Source: Tubiluchus corallicola (Eukaryota > Priapulida > Priapulimorpha > Priapulimorphida > Tubiluchidae). Taken from it: a stretch of 64,000 nucleotides of DNA. The DNA is taken from positions 21,001 through 85,000 of the forward strand of contig JAQGDQ010000358.1 in the NCBI GenBank assembly GCA_030141605.1, in the 5' to 3' direction. Positions 12,304 to 52,398 of this stretch are shown in pieces. The notes under the pieces are model-generated. The model ran no database searches and had not been told where the DNA came from. It saw only the letters and a program-made list of their open reading frames with translations. Numbering within the stretch: position 1 is the first letter of the stretch; each line of letters opens with the position of its first letter. Both the position numbers and the translations under genes were made by a program.

Positions 12304-14099
12304 CTTGTTGAAAACCTTGTCGTAAAATTAGCCGTCCTGGTGCCACATTTGGTGGCGGTATAAGTTATGTTTCAGTTGTCAAAGAACGAAGTTTTTCCAT
12401 CAGTACGTCATGGAAGGCAACACATACGCGAAGTCAGACTTTAATTAAACTCTGCATCTATAAACAACAGATAACGTGAACTAAACAAATGTTACTAAAA
12501 AAACGATTTAAAGTTCCTTTGGAGTTTTGAAGTAGTAATCTGTAAGCATAGACGAAAAACACCTTTTGTGCACGGCGTATACTAAAATTTGCTAATTTTT
12601 CGGTTTAAAAATTTAAAATGAGGATGTTAATATTCAAATTTCAACATTAGCCAAGCGTCGTAAACAAATGTCATTTGGGTAATTTCGTACGTTTTTAGAC
12701 TTTATTCTTATAAAATTTATTTTGATAGTTTAAAGCTTTTAATGTTGGTAAAACGACACAACGCAACTAAAATTTTCAACAAAATGATTCCACGTAAGTA
12801 AAACCTGGGAGTTAAAATTTAAACAAGTGTATTTATTTTCGTTAAACATAGTATCGCTAAAAGTTTGGTCTAACAAACCAGAATTTAGAATTAAAATCGA
12901 TTTTATTTAATGAAATCAAGCTTACACAATCTATTTATTTCTGTTTCATTTTACAGTTTTCAATTAGAAAGAGCATGAGCCATTGTATAGTGCTACTACA
13001 TTATCACGTTATCAAATTGTCATTTCACCTTTTATTTTAATATACACCTCTATTTATTACAGCATCTACAACATCACACCATATTTTCCAAGCGCACTTT
13101 CAACAAGTTATAATAACCGCTTGTGTATCCAGCGTTAATGTACTATAGTGGTTCCAATGGTTTCATCAGCATGCGTACGTGAGGAGTGGCTTCATAATGT
13201 GTACACTTGAGACCAGTTTGCGTAGCAGATCATCCTATAGAACGTTATCCCAACAGAAATTACTAAATGATGTAATAGTTTGATAATTATTACTCGCTTC
13301 TTCTAGGAACAATGAGTGTGGAAATTAATATTTACTTCCATTATTAACATAATATCATGCCTAGCGAGTTAACAGGACCAATTTTGCATGTAAGATTTGA
13401 TATGCATGTGATATTTTTGTGTTACCTCAATTACGAAGTAACCGTATAAACAGATATTTTTCGCCGGGAAGCCGTCGCGTCGCGTTCTAGTTTGCGTTGT
13501 AGTTCATGATATTTTCAGCCAGGTTATATGTTGCGGCGTCACAATAGACCAACTCCGTAATCTAAATTTTTACGATAAAACTGATTCTGGTGGCAACGCT
13601 AAGTGGCGTTCTAAATAACACACTCACAAAATGGATTCCATGACAGCAATAAATGGCGTTCAAAACAACATAACCAGACTGTTGGACAGAAAAAACGCAT
13701 TAACCGAATAACTCAATACTTTCCATTACGCCTTCGTTTCGTATAAAGTTGCAAATATTTGTGATTCTGATAACTGCTATTTCATTAAAACAAAACGCGG
13801 CTTAATGCTTATACCAGCAGCGTTAATTAGAAAACCAATAAGGCGAAGTAAGGTATAGATATGGAAATCCAACGGGGTTTGTTTGCCATAAAAATGTATT
13901 GATTTAAATTACATGCAGGCAAGCAGGCGGCTGTTTATTGCAACAATAATTCATAATCACCATTGCAGTAGCATTCAATTAACTTTTTAGACATTATTGA
14001 ACTCTATCAATTTATTTCTTTTCAGCGTTCACTCTTATATCATTTTTTTTACATTACTTAGTTTAAAGTTTACTTCAAATATAAGCACACTAAACATAT

Positions 14100-14240
14100 T
14101 ATGCTTACAACGGTTAGCCTAACAGTTAATTAATTGAAAAAGGGGGCGCTGAAAAATTGTGATTCAAATAGAATTTAAACACAGAACCTGTGCTTTCATG
14201 GTACATGCTCTACCATTTCATCTACTGACTCATCATTACA
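14100..14240 (-). mobile_element. tRNA-related SINE copy 2
   Basis: Read on the minus strand, it has an A-box-like AATGGTAGAGCA, a stem-loop-like TGTACCATGAAAGCACA, a B-box-like TTTAAATTC, then the non-tRNA body shared with 1745-1852. The body carries a GCGCCCCC stretch where copy 1 has ACGTCTCC. It is better preserved in the tRNA half than copy 1, but still not a functional tRNA. Confidence 0.55.
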
Positions 14241-14300
14241 AATTTGGACTGAGTTCTCATCCTAATAATACACAATAAGTTCACGCACGCGTGCGCGTTT

Positions 14301-14303
14301 CTC

Positions 14304-14366
<63 letters not shown>

Positions 14367-14440
14367 TCTCTCTCTCCCTCCTTTCCTTCCTTCGTTCTCT
14401 CTTTCTCTTTCCCATTTTTTTCTTTCTTTCTTTCTTTCTC
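14301..14440. repeat. Poly-C / (CT)n / (CTTT)n pyrimidine tract
   Basis: A run of C passes into about 25 CT units and then CCTT, CTTT variants. Frames across it are artefacts. Confidence 0.9.
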
Positions 14441-15145
14441 CGCCTCCTCTTTTTCTTGGCTTCTACCTTTAATCTTTAATCTCTCGCATAAGATCACCGA
14501 CTATCGCCACGCGTTCTGTTCTTACTGTGTAGTCGTGGTCGCCCAGCCTTTTGCTTCTCCATTAAGTATGTTTATACTAGTAGTCGAGTAACCACATACT
14601 TGTTTTTGAACATCTTTATAAACGTGCTAATTTCGCACATTTTTATAGTCGCAAAAGGTCACAAAACGAAGATGGCCGCTAGAAAATGAGTATTTGAGTA
14701 TTGCGTTTATTTTGCCTCGACAGAGCTGCATAAGTTAAACAGTGCACAAAGTATAATGCATGGTCAGGCAAGGTCTGGTAAAACCTTCCCGTTTTCAATA
14801 TTATTGCCTGGTTTCAAGCTTCATGTTCTTCCCAAATGTGATAGCCATGATGCCTCTAAAATAATGTTCCGAATAGGCAAGCACAAATGCAAAGTTCACT
14901 GTGCTATTATAATATAGATGAAAAGTTTAACACATATAGCAACTCATTTTAATAGATGGAAAGAGAGAATTTAAACAGACAAATGTCCCGGGAGAATTGG
15001 GCATTAGTGCAACTGTGGATATCGCTTTGTTTGAATCGTTCAAAAGCAAATTAATTTCGCGCTCATGTTCCCGTAACAGTATATTATCAAGGGTTTCATT
15101 GGGAAAATTTGAGAACCGCAAGCAATTTACTATTTAACAAAATTT

Positions 15146-15215
15146 AAACAAGCTCAACTCAGTTTAGTATTTGGATGGGTGAACGCGTGGCATGTTAACT
15201 ATTGTTGGCATAAAC
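15146..15215 (+). repeat. 5S rRNA-like segment (SINE head or pseudogene)
   Basis: TTTAGTATTTGGATGGGTGA followed by ACGCGTGG resembles the 3' third of 5S rRNA (GGTTAGTACTTGGATGGGAG, ACCGCCTGG). Only that part is recognisable; the 5' part with the internal promoter is missing or too diverged. Confidence 0.4.
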
Positions 15216-15814
15216 AGATCGCGGCCCTCTAGTATATAGGAAGGTTTTCTAACACAGAACGAAACGTAACCTGTCTGTCCGCCCGTCTGTCAGTTCATGA
15301 TGATTACGGCCTTAAAGATAGAAAACCTTTTTATCGAGGATGTGGGATTTCACAAAACAGACCTAATTACGCATTTTAAAAATTGCGGATTTATGAATAT
15401 GACACTTTGCAAAAAGAGCTTGTAACGTCTAACATCAGACACCAGAGTTGGCCGACCTTCTCTAGTCCGAAAGCTAACCGAGAAATCAAAGATCTCAGCT
15501 ACTATAGGCACTTTATGACTTCAAATGTGCTTACAAGATCGAGAAATTTTCTTCACAGATGTTTGGCCATGAAAGTGCATGTGAATAAACCAGGGATGAA
15601 CCAGAATCTTCAAATTCACGGCAATTAGACTACTAATGTTGTATGATCTCACGTAATACACCTGGAAATAACGTGTACCTTTACATGTAAAAGACTAACT
15701 ATTGGAGGAATAATGCACAACGCGTGCCTACCTTACAACATACAAGGTGTATATGAACGTAAGTAGACAGACTGATAGCAGCTAATTAGAATTTAGGTAA
15801 AAAAGTAAATATAT

Positions 15815-15922
15815 AGGTAGGTAGGTAGGTAGGTAGGTAGGTAGGTAGGTAGGTAGGTAGGTAGGTAGGTAGGCAGGTAGGTAGGTAGGTAGGTAGGTAG
15901 GCAGGTAGGCAGGTAGGTAGGT
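15815..15922. repeat. (GGTA)n microsatellite
   Basis: About 26 tetranucleotide units with occasional GGCA variants, followed to about 16019 by a purine-rich AGAG/GGGA tract. Confidence 0.95.
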
Positions 15923-16734
15923 AATAGATACTGGGTAGTTAGGTTAAGTTAAGGTAGGCAGGCAGACAGAAAAGTAGAGAGAGAGAGGGAGAGAGAGGGG
16001 GGAGGGAGGGAAGGGGAGAGTTATCGGAAAAACACAAGCTGTGTTTTCCGTAGCACAATACAGATGGCAGCACGAAGTAGTCTCTGGTAGATTGCTTTTC
16101 CAGTAAATTTGATTTTGAAAAAGAAGCCACAACAGTTAGATATCGCCAAGAACAGTGTGATTGATAACAACGTGAAAACGACAAGGTGACAATGAAACAA
16201 CAACAACAAAAACAGACAATAAATAGCAGCAAAGCAATTACTGGAATTCAATTTAACTGAAATTCTAGTCTGTAAAATAAAACCATCATTTGTAGGTTTA
16301 GAAATGTACTCAGTTTGCGAGAACTACTCAAACGTTGTGGCTTTAAAAACTTTGTTAGCTCGATTAGTTTAATATTTTAAATGAAAGAATTTGTGAACTA
16401 AAGCTTCCCTTTGTGAAAATTCCATATAGCGTTTTTATATGCTATTATTTTTATGTGACCGTCGCTCTTGGTCTAAAGTTGGCGTGTTCATGTCAGCTGT
16501 TCTTTTTCATTCTCATTAAAACATGAGCCAAGCCTCGTCCATCATTCTGAAGTATATTGGCAAGCATTGAATGCTGCACTTTTCCTTCGGAAAAGTTAAT
16601 GAATTTTGTACTTCAGGTTGATTATCTTATTAACGTATTGTAGAAGTATGGCAGTAAGCAGCGCATTGGATTGTACATAACTGTTGGACAAATATGCTAG
16701 GTCTTCATAGCAATCAACTCCAGAGATGGTCGTG

Positions 16735-16736
16735 AC

Positions 16737-16832
<96 letters not shown>

Positions 16833-16867
16833 AATAATAATGATGATGGTGATGATGATGATGATAA
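16735..16867. repeat. (GAT)n microsatellite
   Basis: About 44 ATG/GAT units with a short ATAATAATA interruption near the 3' end. The poly-Met and poly-Ile frames over it are not proteins. Confidence 0.95.
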
Positions 16868-17179
16868 TCGTGCAGAAATACAATAGATGTTTGATAATGG
16901 CTAATTGAACTTAGTCAAAGCATTTTCAGCTCACCTGCAGTGCCGCTTCACAAACAAGGTGCCTCTATTAGAAACTGTGTAGACTACAAAAAATAAATAA
17001 GATCACAAAAAGTGACAATTTCTTAGTCCCAATGATTGCATAGATCAGCTTGGGCAAACCTTTTATGTTAGTAAATATGATTCATTCAAGGGTACTGGGA
17101 CTATTGGCAAATATCTCTAACAGGCAGGGTTAAAATATTGGTGTTTGTAGTTGGTTATGACATGCCAATTTTTTATTAA

Positions 17180-18016
17180 GCATTTTGGCTTAAAAATGCC
17201 CCGGCGACCTTTGTACGTTTGTGATAAGTTGTGTCACTTATATTGACAATGTTATAATTCACAGTGAATCTTGAGTAAATCGCTTAATATACACCAAAGT
17301 CGTTACCATATATGAGTTGATTGCTGCAAATTTAGCGATTAACATACAGTGTAAGTAAAAGCGAAATTGGTAAGCTCAAGTAACTTACTTAGGTTACACT
17401 GTTGATGAGGATAACTCATTTGCCAATGGAAGTCCAAATCAAAGCTATACTAGACCTTCCGCCGCCCATTACAAAACGAGAACTGGTGGGAATTTTGGGG
17501 ATTTCGGGTTCCTATCGTATAAATTTGTTTCATATTCCGCTACCTTATCTGCACCACTTATCAAACTGCTCACAAAAATGCGGAATTTTGTTGGTCAGCA
17601 GCCTATCAAAAACTTTTGACAAGCTTCTAGGTATTCAGATTTTGTACTGAAAACACCAGATTTTCAGCAACTTTTCAAGTTAGCAGCTGATGCTAGTGAT
17701 GTAGTAGTAGGCGCTGCTCTGCTGTAGATGTAGATGAAGGATGGCGTAGAGCGTTCACTCGCTAGCTTTTCTAAAAAACTGCCTAATCCCTTATTCAACT
17801 ATCGAGAACGAAACATTAGCAATGATTTTGGCTATACGACATCTCGACATTTATATTACTTATAATCACTCACCTACTGTAATATTTACATTATAATCCA
17901 TTTACATTTTTGCACAGATTCAGAAATAAGAATCAACGATTATTGCGATGGAATCTGTTCCTCCAACAGAATGGCTTAAACGTATTGCATGTTAAAGGTA
18001 ATGAAACTGTGCTAGG
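17180..18016 (+). pseudogene. Decayed Ty3/gypsy retrotransposon pol (RT-RNase H)
   Basis: Family landmarks appear in order but in shifting frames with stops: LKNAPATF near 17190; YIDN near 17240, where an active polymerase has YxDD; VTYLGYTV near 17380; PPPITKREL near 17460; then an RNase H part with LAADASDVVVGAALL near 17685 and a thumb/connection motif RLLRWNLFLQ near 17940. The altered catalytic motif and several frame breaks show a dead copy. No LTRs were recognised on either side. Confidence 0.8.
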
Positions 18017-19570
18017 CACGTGCCACACAGAGAAAGGCGTAAGAAGCAAGCCATAGTCTATAATCAGTAATCCAACAGGTGTCTTCTATCTTCTATAAGG
18101 CGTATATCATAGTCCGCGGTATGCTTCTTCTCTGTTTAAATAGTAAGATGTTTTGCCATAATCCGTTTCGTCAATGCAAGTACCTAGTTTCAGTATTAGT
18201 GAGCTGTCGTGCTTAAAATGCTTTATAATGTTTATGAGACCACACTGTTATGAATTCTTATTGTATAAATGAATTGTGAACTGTAGAAGCCACAAACGTG
18301 CTAATTACTGCTTTAGTGATAATCCAAAACGCTTTATGGCAAATAAAATTAATGGCCAAATTCCTTTCGTAATAAGGCGCTTTATGAACCGCTCGAAACG
18401 GCTTGTGAGGAGCCTACCGCTGACGGCTTAAGGTAGACAAACCGCGATGGCGGAAGATGGCAAATAAATTATTAGTGTGACACTGGCCATTCGTTAGCAA
18501 ACGTTCATTCTTTTCTCCTCGCGGCTTACGCCTTACGGGTTATGTCCAGCTCTGTGTGACACGGGCCTAAGCGGACATCTTATCAACGTACTGTTGCAGG
18601 TAAACAAAAAACAAAGTTTTTTTCTTTTTGAGATGTTACAACTCGCTTGTTTATTTTAAATTTTAAATTCGCACACCTGAGTTTGTAACCTGCGTGTCCT
18701 AGTTTAGTTTAGTTGCTAAAGAAGCGGAATTAACGACGGCTACTCGAAACGACAGTTTTATGATGTCTTTATTTGATTATTTTGTCAAACGTTAATAAAC
18801 TAATTACAAAGTAAACTTATTATTTTCTAATTAGTAAAACTTACAGATCGTGTTATCAGATGAAAGAAAAAATAAAGCTGGATTACGCTAACAAACAATT
18901 CATTCCGATGGGCAAAAATTTTAGAGAATATAAAAACCTCAGAATAATAAATTTTAAGCAAATAGGCAAATGTACATGGGCCCACGTGAAGCATCCAAAA
19001 TCGAAAAATAAATCCGTTACGCTTTGTCAAAAACATTAATATTGGAAAAGTTTATCACTGATTTTGATAGCACATACGCAATTGAAAAACTAAACAACAA
19101 TAGCAATATATCTGCAGTTATACATTAATATTGAGCAAATCAATGACATCAGTTACTGACATCATGATGTCAAGCGTTGCGTTTCGTAAGGTGAACACAA
19201 ATTCGTAAAATTGGATGACTTTGACAGATGACCATAGCTGAATTGATCGTGTGGCTACCATATAGGAATCGCGCACTAATTAGGAACGTTCAGAGTAGCT
19301 AATGATTAATTTTGCTCAGTGCAATTGCAATATTCAAGGTAGCAGTTCATTTGAGGTATGCCGGAAGATCTTTCAATCATAACTTAGGCTTAACTTGGTT
19401 AATCGTGGAGTCACAAATTAATATTATTCTAATGTATAAATGAAAACTGTGTTCTGCAGTTTTTTTATTATATTAACTAGTCTTCCAATAACTAGAACAT
19501 TTTCTGTAAAGCAAAGTAGAAAAATACACACCCTGTAATTGGATTTTAAGTATTGTGCGATGCAGTTCTT

Positions 19571-43211
<23,641 letters not shown>

Positions 43212-43229
43212 AATTATACTTGCATCCAC

Positions 43230-43235
43230 AATAAA
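43230..43235 (+). terminator. Tdc: Candidate Tdc polyadenylation signal
   Basis: AATAAA lies 18 nt downstream of the stop codon; further AATAAA copies occur near 43470 and 43846, so the 3' end may be later. Confidence 0.4.
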
Positions 43236-43892
43236 CAAATGCGGCCCTGACACTGAATTTACTTTCACACAAAAATTATTTTGGTCGAGAAATGTACGAA
43301 AAAATTCCTGTATATATTTTATTCCCACGATACTGCAAGTAAAATTATATATTTACGGATAGCGTGATGAACTAACATTCCACTGAATACGTTTTGAAAA
43401 TAGTAATTAGCAACTGTAGCTTTTATGTTTTATGAATTCCGTTTTAGTTAGATCAGTTAAATATATTACAAATAAACAAGAAAAGTTAAATATCTATTCT
43501 TTGAAAAATAGTTCAAGCAAAGGAGACCCAAGGCAGCTCAGAATTATTGTTACTTTGCACCAACTTGTAACAATATTAAAGTACTAATACTGAAGAGAGT
43601 AATCTGACTACTAGACTATTCTGTCTCAGTTAATTAGCGCGAGAAAATAGTTCATGATAGAACAATATACACCGCATCAGTAAAAGCTGGCAGTACATCT
43701 TATTTATTATTATTGTTACATTATTTAAGAATTTTATTTATCGCCCTAATTTTTTAGTATTTAGTATAGTCTCTCGAAACATCGCTAGTTTAAATCTTAA
43801 ATTGTGTTTATTATAAACTGGTTTAGTTAACAGTCGAAAGTGCACAATAAAGTTATAGTATGATGAAAGATTGAAATGTAATTCTGTACTGC

Positions 43893-43914
43893 TTTATTAT
43901 AATAAGGCTTTATT
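43893..43914 (-). terminator. FOXJ1: Candidate FOXJ1 polyadenylation signals
   Basis: The minus strand reads AATAAA at 43898-43893 and again at 43914-43909, about 155-175 nt downstream of the FOXJ1 stop codon. Confidence 0.4.
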
Positions 43915-44069
43915 TGCTTTAGCATATCTTGTACATGAATACAAATATCATAATTGTTCGTATCATACGATGTCATATAATAAACCTGCAATTGTCAAGA
44001 ATTTGAGCATTACTTGCCTCAGAATAAACAATAAATAGTTACAAAAAATATATCCCAAAATTCAATTGC

Positions 44070-47726
<3,657 letters not shown>

Positions 47727-50700
47727 AATTTTTATTATAAGTAACACGCGGTTATAAAAAAATCTTCGCCACAATGTGGTTTATGTGTTGGCACATTACG
47801 CATTCCAATTTAAATTACTTAGTAGTACTTAAATATGACGCGTAAACAAATGACGTACAATAGAGAATGGTCATTTTGGAAAGAACAGCAAATTTACGAT
47901 AGTTCTAAAACCTGGTTTCTTTTGTCTTCCAAAGCGAATTTTCAAATGAAATTTGGCTCGTCGATACTAAAGGCAACTGACGGCTGCAATTAGTAATGCT
48001 AATAATTTTGACCTTTTTGTTAAAACACCTTGATGCTCCAGCGAATGTAAGCGGTCTGAATGCACTAATACTGGTACTTACTTGTTTAATTAACAGCTAG
48101 GCTTATTCGACTAAATGATTAATTAATGTGTACCTGTCTTCGAGAACATTCTTTGATTAATAATTAACTATAATTATGCCGAACGTGACTTATTATCAAG
48201 TTTGTATTTGAATTATTTTTTCTAATCATCTGTTAATACTTCTTACGCACATGATATACAATTGCCGCCTGCCATGCCAAGATATTTTAGCACATCACAT
48301 CTAATTAACTGGAATTTCCTCAAAGTTATTTGCTAGTTGTTGTTGTATAATTAATAATTACTGCGGGCAATGCTCTGAAGAAATGGAATTTCTTTGCACT
48401 GGGTGATTTCACTTGCACAGAAAGAGGGGGTGGCTGAAGGAGTGGAAATGAAAATAAGTAAGGTACTCGAGGATAAAGAAAGAAAGAAATGGGACAGGTG
48501 GGTATAATAGGATGGGAAAATAAATGGACTAGGGGAACAAAGACACGGGAGGGAAGAGGGAAGTTCGTGATATGGGAACATGCATGGGTTCTTGGTGGGT
48601 ATTAGTAGTTGATAGTCCAGCGGTCAGGTAGCCACTCGAATTGTTACAAAAAATTTGGTCGAAAAATCACAGGCCACTGTTAATTTTTGTTTTGATGATA
48701 ATGGCGATCATGATGATGATGACGGTGGTGTGGTCATAACAGTTACAGTATTTGTTTTTGCCGCAGTGGTATGGGTAGTGTTGAAGATGCAAATTGCTTT
48801 TCTTGTTACTGTCGTCGTCATTATTATCATCGCAGCTAAAATCTACGCAGCTAACAAAATACAAGTAGAAATATTGTTATTGTTGTTATTGTTGTCGCCG
48901 TCGTCATCGACGTCGCTGAAAACTGATGATGATATTATCCACCATTCCTTGTTTTGGTCACTGTACATAATGACAAATGGCACGTAATACACTTCTGACA
49001 CTACGAAAGCTTATTTCTTTTATTGAGATGAGTGCACGATGATAAGAGTTACTGTTCTTATCATGATGGATTTTGCTTGGAAACAATGAACTTACTGCTT
49101 GCAGCGTCAGCAGATCATTACTGTTATTACAAGTTACATCATTTCACTCCATACAAGAATTGTAGAACAATAGCTTATGATTGGCTGTTTTTACACGCAA
49201 TGGCTGGAACGAAACTTAGTCATCACATTACAAAAAACAGCACTCTAAGATATCCCACTAAACTGGCAGAGATGTTTTACCCATGTTAAATGTGTATACA
49301 ATACATCGTTCCTCAGTAGGACAGATGTAACCACTCAGAGGCAACTTTCCAGGCGGTCTCCCTTCCAGTTACTGACCGGACAAGACGTTCGTCGTTAAGC
49401 AGGCGCTACAATCAAAGTACAAAATGTTAAATTTTGTGGCTGACCGCCTTATATTCAAGTTCAAGGTAATGGCCACATTTTTGGTCGAGGTCTCGACCCA
49501 AATCGTTACTCATTTGAATGTTTTTGTTCTTACTGTGTGCCTGAAGCGCAAGCTAAGCATCATTTTGAAAATTTAGCAGTAGCTAACACGGACATAACAG
49601 ATAATGACAAGATGTGGCAAGATTAGTAGAAAACATCATTGCTAAACATTTTCATGTAAAGAAACAAAAATGCACGAAAGATGACTGCAAATTGTTTTTT
49701 TAATTTTGTAATAATAATAACAACATGAAATTATTAAAGCACAGTATACACGACACAGAAGAAAAATGCAAAAAAACAAAGAAAACATCACCAATAACAT
49801 AGTAACATGAATATTAGACTATAGCAGGTAAGTGTCATCTAGCGTTTTTTGCTATTATGTTATGTTACACTATGTTAGAATTTTCTGTTTTCCTTTGCGT
49901 TTTCTCTTGTTACAAGGCAAAAAAATTAGTTTGTATTGATCCTTCATGCATTTTTGGTGTTCTCTTCATTTCTTTGTTGTTGGATTTTCTACAAATCAGT
50001 GAATGGATTAATTTTCAAAATAATTTTTACCTATCTGTACTATTACTACTAATACATACTATATTAACAGAAATATGAAAATTACCAAAATTTATATTAT
50101 TGAGGATGTCACGTAAGCCTTGCTATCTTCATTGTATTCAATAACTATTAAAAACTTCCATCGGCAGCTTAATCAATAATAATATTAACTTATTTTTATA
50201 AAGAACATTACATTGTAAAGACAGATTCAACACTCTTTGCTCTGTTCAAAATCAGTATTACTAATATTGCTATAAAATAATGTACACAACGGCTGCAAGT
50301 AATAATTTGTAGTAAGCTGTAACTAATCAAGACATTTGTACTACATTTCAACTCCAGATAGTCCAAATTTGCTTAATATGCAGCAATTGTCGTTTTATCT
50401 GTAATAATAAATTACAGCAATGAGTTTTTAGCAAAAAATATGTTTGGTGCAGATAAATTACTAAATTAGGTTACGTGATTTTCGATTATACATGTACTTA
50501 AAAAATAATAACAGCAAAATAACCCTATTTGTATAAAGAGGTTACAACAAAGATAATTAGACGCTTACGTGTGGTCTCCCTGAGTTTTGGCGATTATAAC
50601 TTGCAAAAAACAATACAAATAAATTCACAAATTTCACATCATATCAATTTGAATTGCCTGTCGGATAACTACCTGGTCACATAACTGATGAAAGTTAAAG

Positions 50701-52398
50701 GGGCGAAACCAGATTTCACAGATAAGGAAATGTCGATATACCGAACAGTCAGGGTAAAACAATATAAATAAATTGCAGTTATACATAATGACTGATTATT
50801 AGTTGCTAATCCGTTCAGCAGAAGTTTTTTCTAAGATGTCACTGAAAAAACTTCATACTTTTAGCAACGTATACAAAATTGCAAGCTATTTTTGAAAAAT
50901 CCGACAACGTTTCACAAATCACTAATTTAAAAAATGTATACTTTCCAGATTCCCTAGTATTGTTATTTTGGAAATTTGTGAGTTCCAAATAGTTATCCAC
51001 TGTATTCTTTTCAAACCTTTTGAATAATTTTCTTTAATTAAATTTTCCGTTTTAATTTTACATAATTATTTTCCTCAATTCTAAATATTTCAAATACAAG
51101 CCTTTTTGTTCTTACAGCTGCTTGGATAATGATCAAATGCTCTGCATGTAGCGTATTATTTAGAGATAAGTTTCTCATAATGTTAAATTTGTATTTTGAA
51201 TTAGTAGATTAGAATTGTTTATTATTTAGCTATTCCGGAGTTGTTCTGTTTATTTTATTATGACACATAATAACTTGCGGTGCTATCATGTAATTGTAAT
51301 ACCCACTGAATATTAGCGGAAACCTCATTCGACATTACGACCTGAAGTTTGAAAAGTAACATATATTAAATGTGATTGCCACCAGCCAAAGGAGTATCTC
51401 TAGATGCTTGAATGCCAATTCAGTTTGAAACCAAGTACAAAGGATTGTGTTATACGTGCTTTCGTTGTTTTGAGGGTCTGACAGCCTTCCAGTAGAGTCA
51501 GTTTCATTATCTGCCTGTTCAACCAACTTTGTATTTTACTTAACATAAATGAATTCCTTGAACTACAAAACCTATGTCTATACACTGAAATCACCAGCCC
51601 ATCTGCATGAGAAAGTGCAACTGGCTATAGAGTTACATAAAAGGCTGTATTTGCAGTCATCTTAAAATCTCTAACAGGGTGATGCTATAGGAGTTTTTAA
51701 GCATGGGATATGGATTCCTTGACCTTGACAACCTGCATGTGAGACCTGTATTACAGACGTGTCTAATAAAAATTTACTTTCTTGCCTTTTGTGTTATGTG
51801 TCTCTTTTCAAGCAGCCAGCACACTCGTTTCCTAAGAAACCCTATTAGAATACTATTAAGTTGCACTACATTGCAATAATATAAAAATGAGACAGGGTGT
51901 CCATATTAGCCCCGAGTCTCTGTATTTCCCCGTTTTATCGCAACTTCCTCAAGTAATGAGAATAATAGAGGTAATGAGGCAATATTTATAGACAAGAACA
52001 CATGCGTGAAAAGTAGCCTATTCTTTCAATGTCTGACACTGATCTTAATGGACATAACAAGAAACCTTTTAACTGGTAATGCAGTTTTCTAAGCGTAATG
52101 GATTACCTACTTTTAATGTGCAATATAAGTAACACTGCGTGCGTTTCACAAGTCAACTACGTTGTGGACTCTGCGTCAGTCTTTCATTCTTTACATGAAT
52201 TGCTGAAAGACTGAAAAGGTTTGCAGTAGAATAGTGTTGTCAGAAAAATTTAGGAACGGAGTGCTACCAAACCTTACAAAAGAAGGCTAGAGTAACTTTG
52301 AAGAAACATTGAGAAGAAGACTCTTTATGTACACTGTTCTGCTTATTTGAGTTTCTAAAAGTGATCACTGTGCACTGTTGTTTCATTCTGGTTTCAAT
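47727..52398. other. Intergenic interval upstream of FOXJ1 and the GPCR
   Basis: 4.7 kb between divergently oriented genes. No supported gene. It contains GAT/GTC-rich low-complexity DNA (48690-48930), a 5S-like segment on the minus strand near 49340-49425 and a 55-codon open stretch near 49440-49625 of unknown origin. Promoters of both flanking genes should lie in it, but I recognise no specific element. Confidence 0.6.
49340..49425 (-). repeat. 5S rRNA-like segment (minus strand)
   Basis: Read on the minus strand, GGTCAGTAACTGGAAGGGAG followed by ACCGCCTGGAAAG closely matches the 3' part of 5S rRNA (GGTTAGTACTTGGATGGGAG, ACCGCCTGGGAA). The 5' half is not recognisable. Either a 5S pseudogene or a 5S-headed SINE. 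Confidence 0.5.

Larger units (their letters stand above)
12304..19552. other. Intergenic interval without recognisable genes
   Basis: Between the TMEM26-like start codon and the first candidate decarboxylase exon I see no supported host gene. The interval holds a SINE (14100-14240), a CT-rich microsatellite (14301-14440), a 5S-like segment (about 15146-15215), GGTA and GAT microsatellites and a dead gypsy fragment (17180-18016), listed separately. Both flanking genes point away from it, so promoters of both should lie here. Confidence 0.6.
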
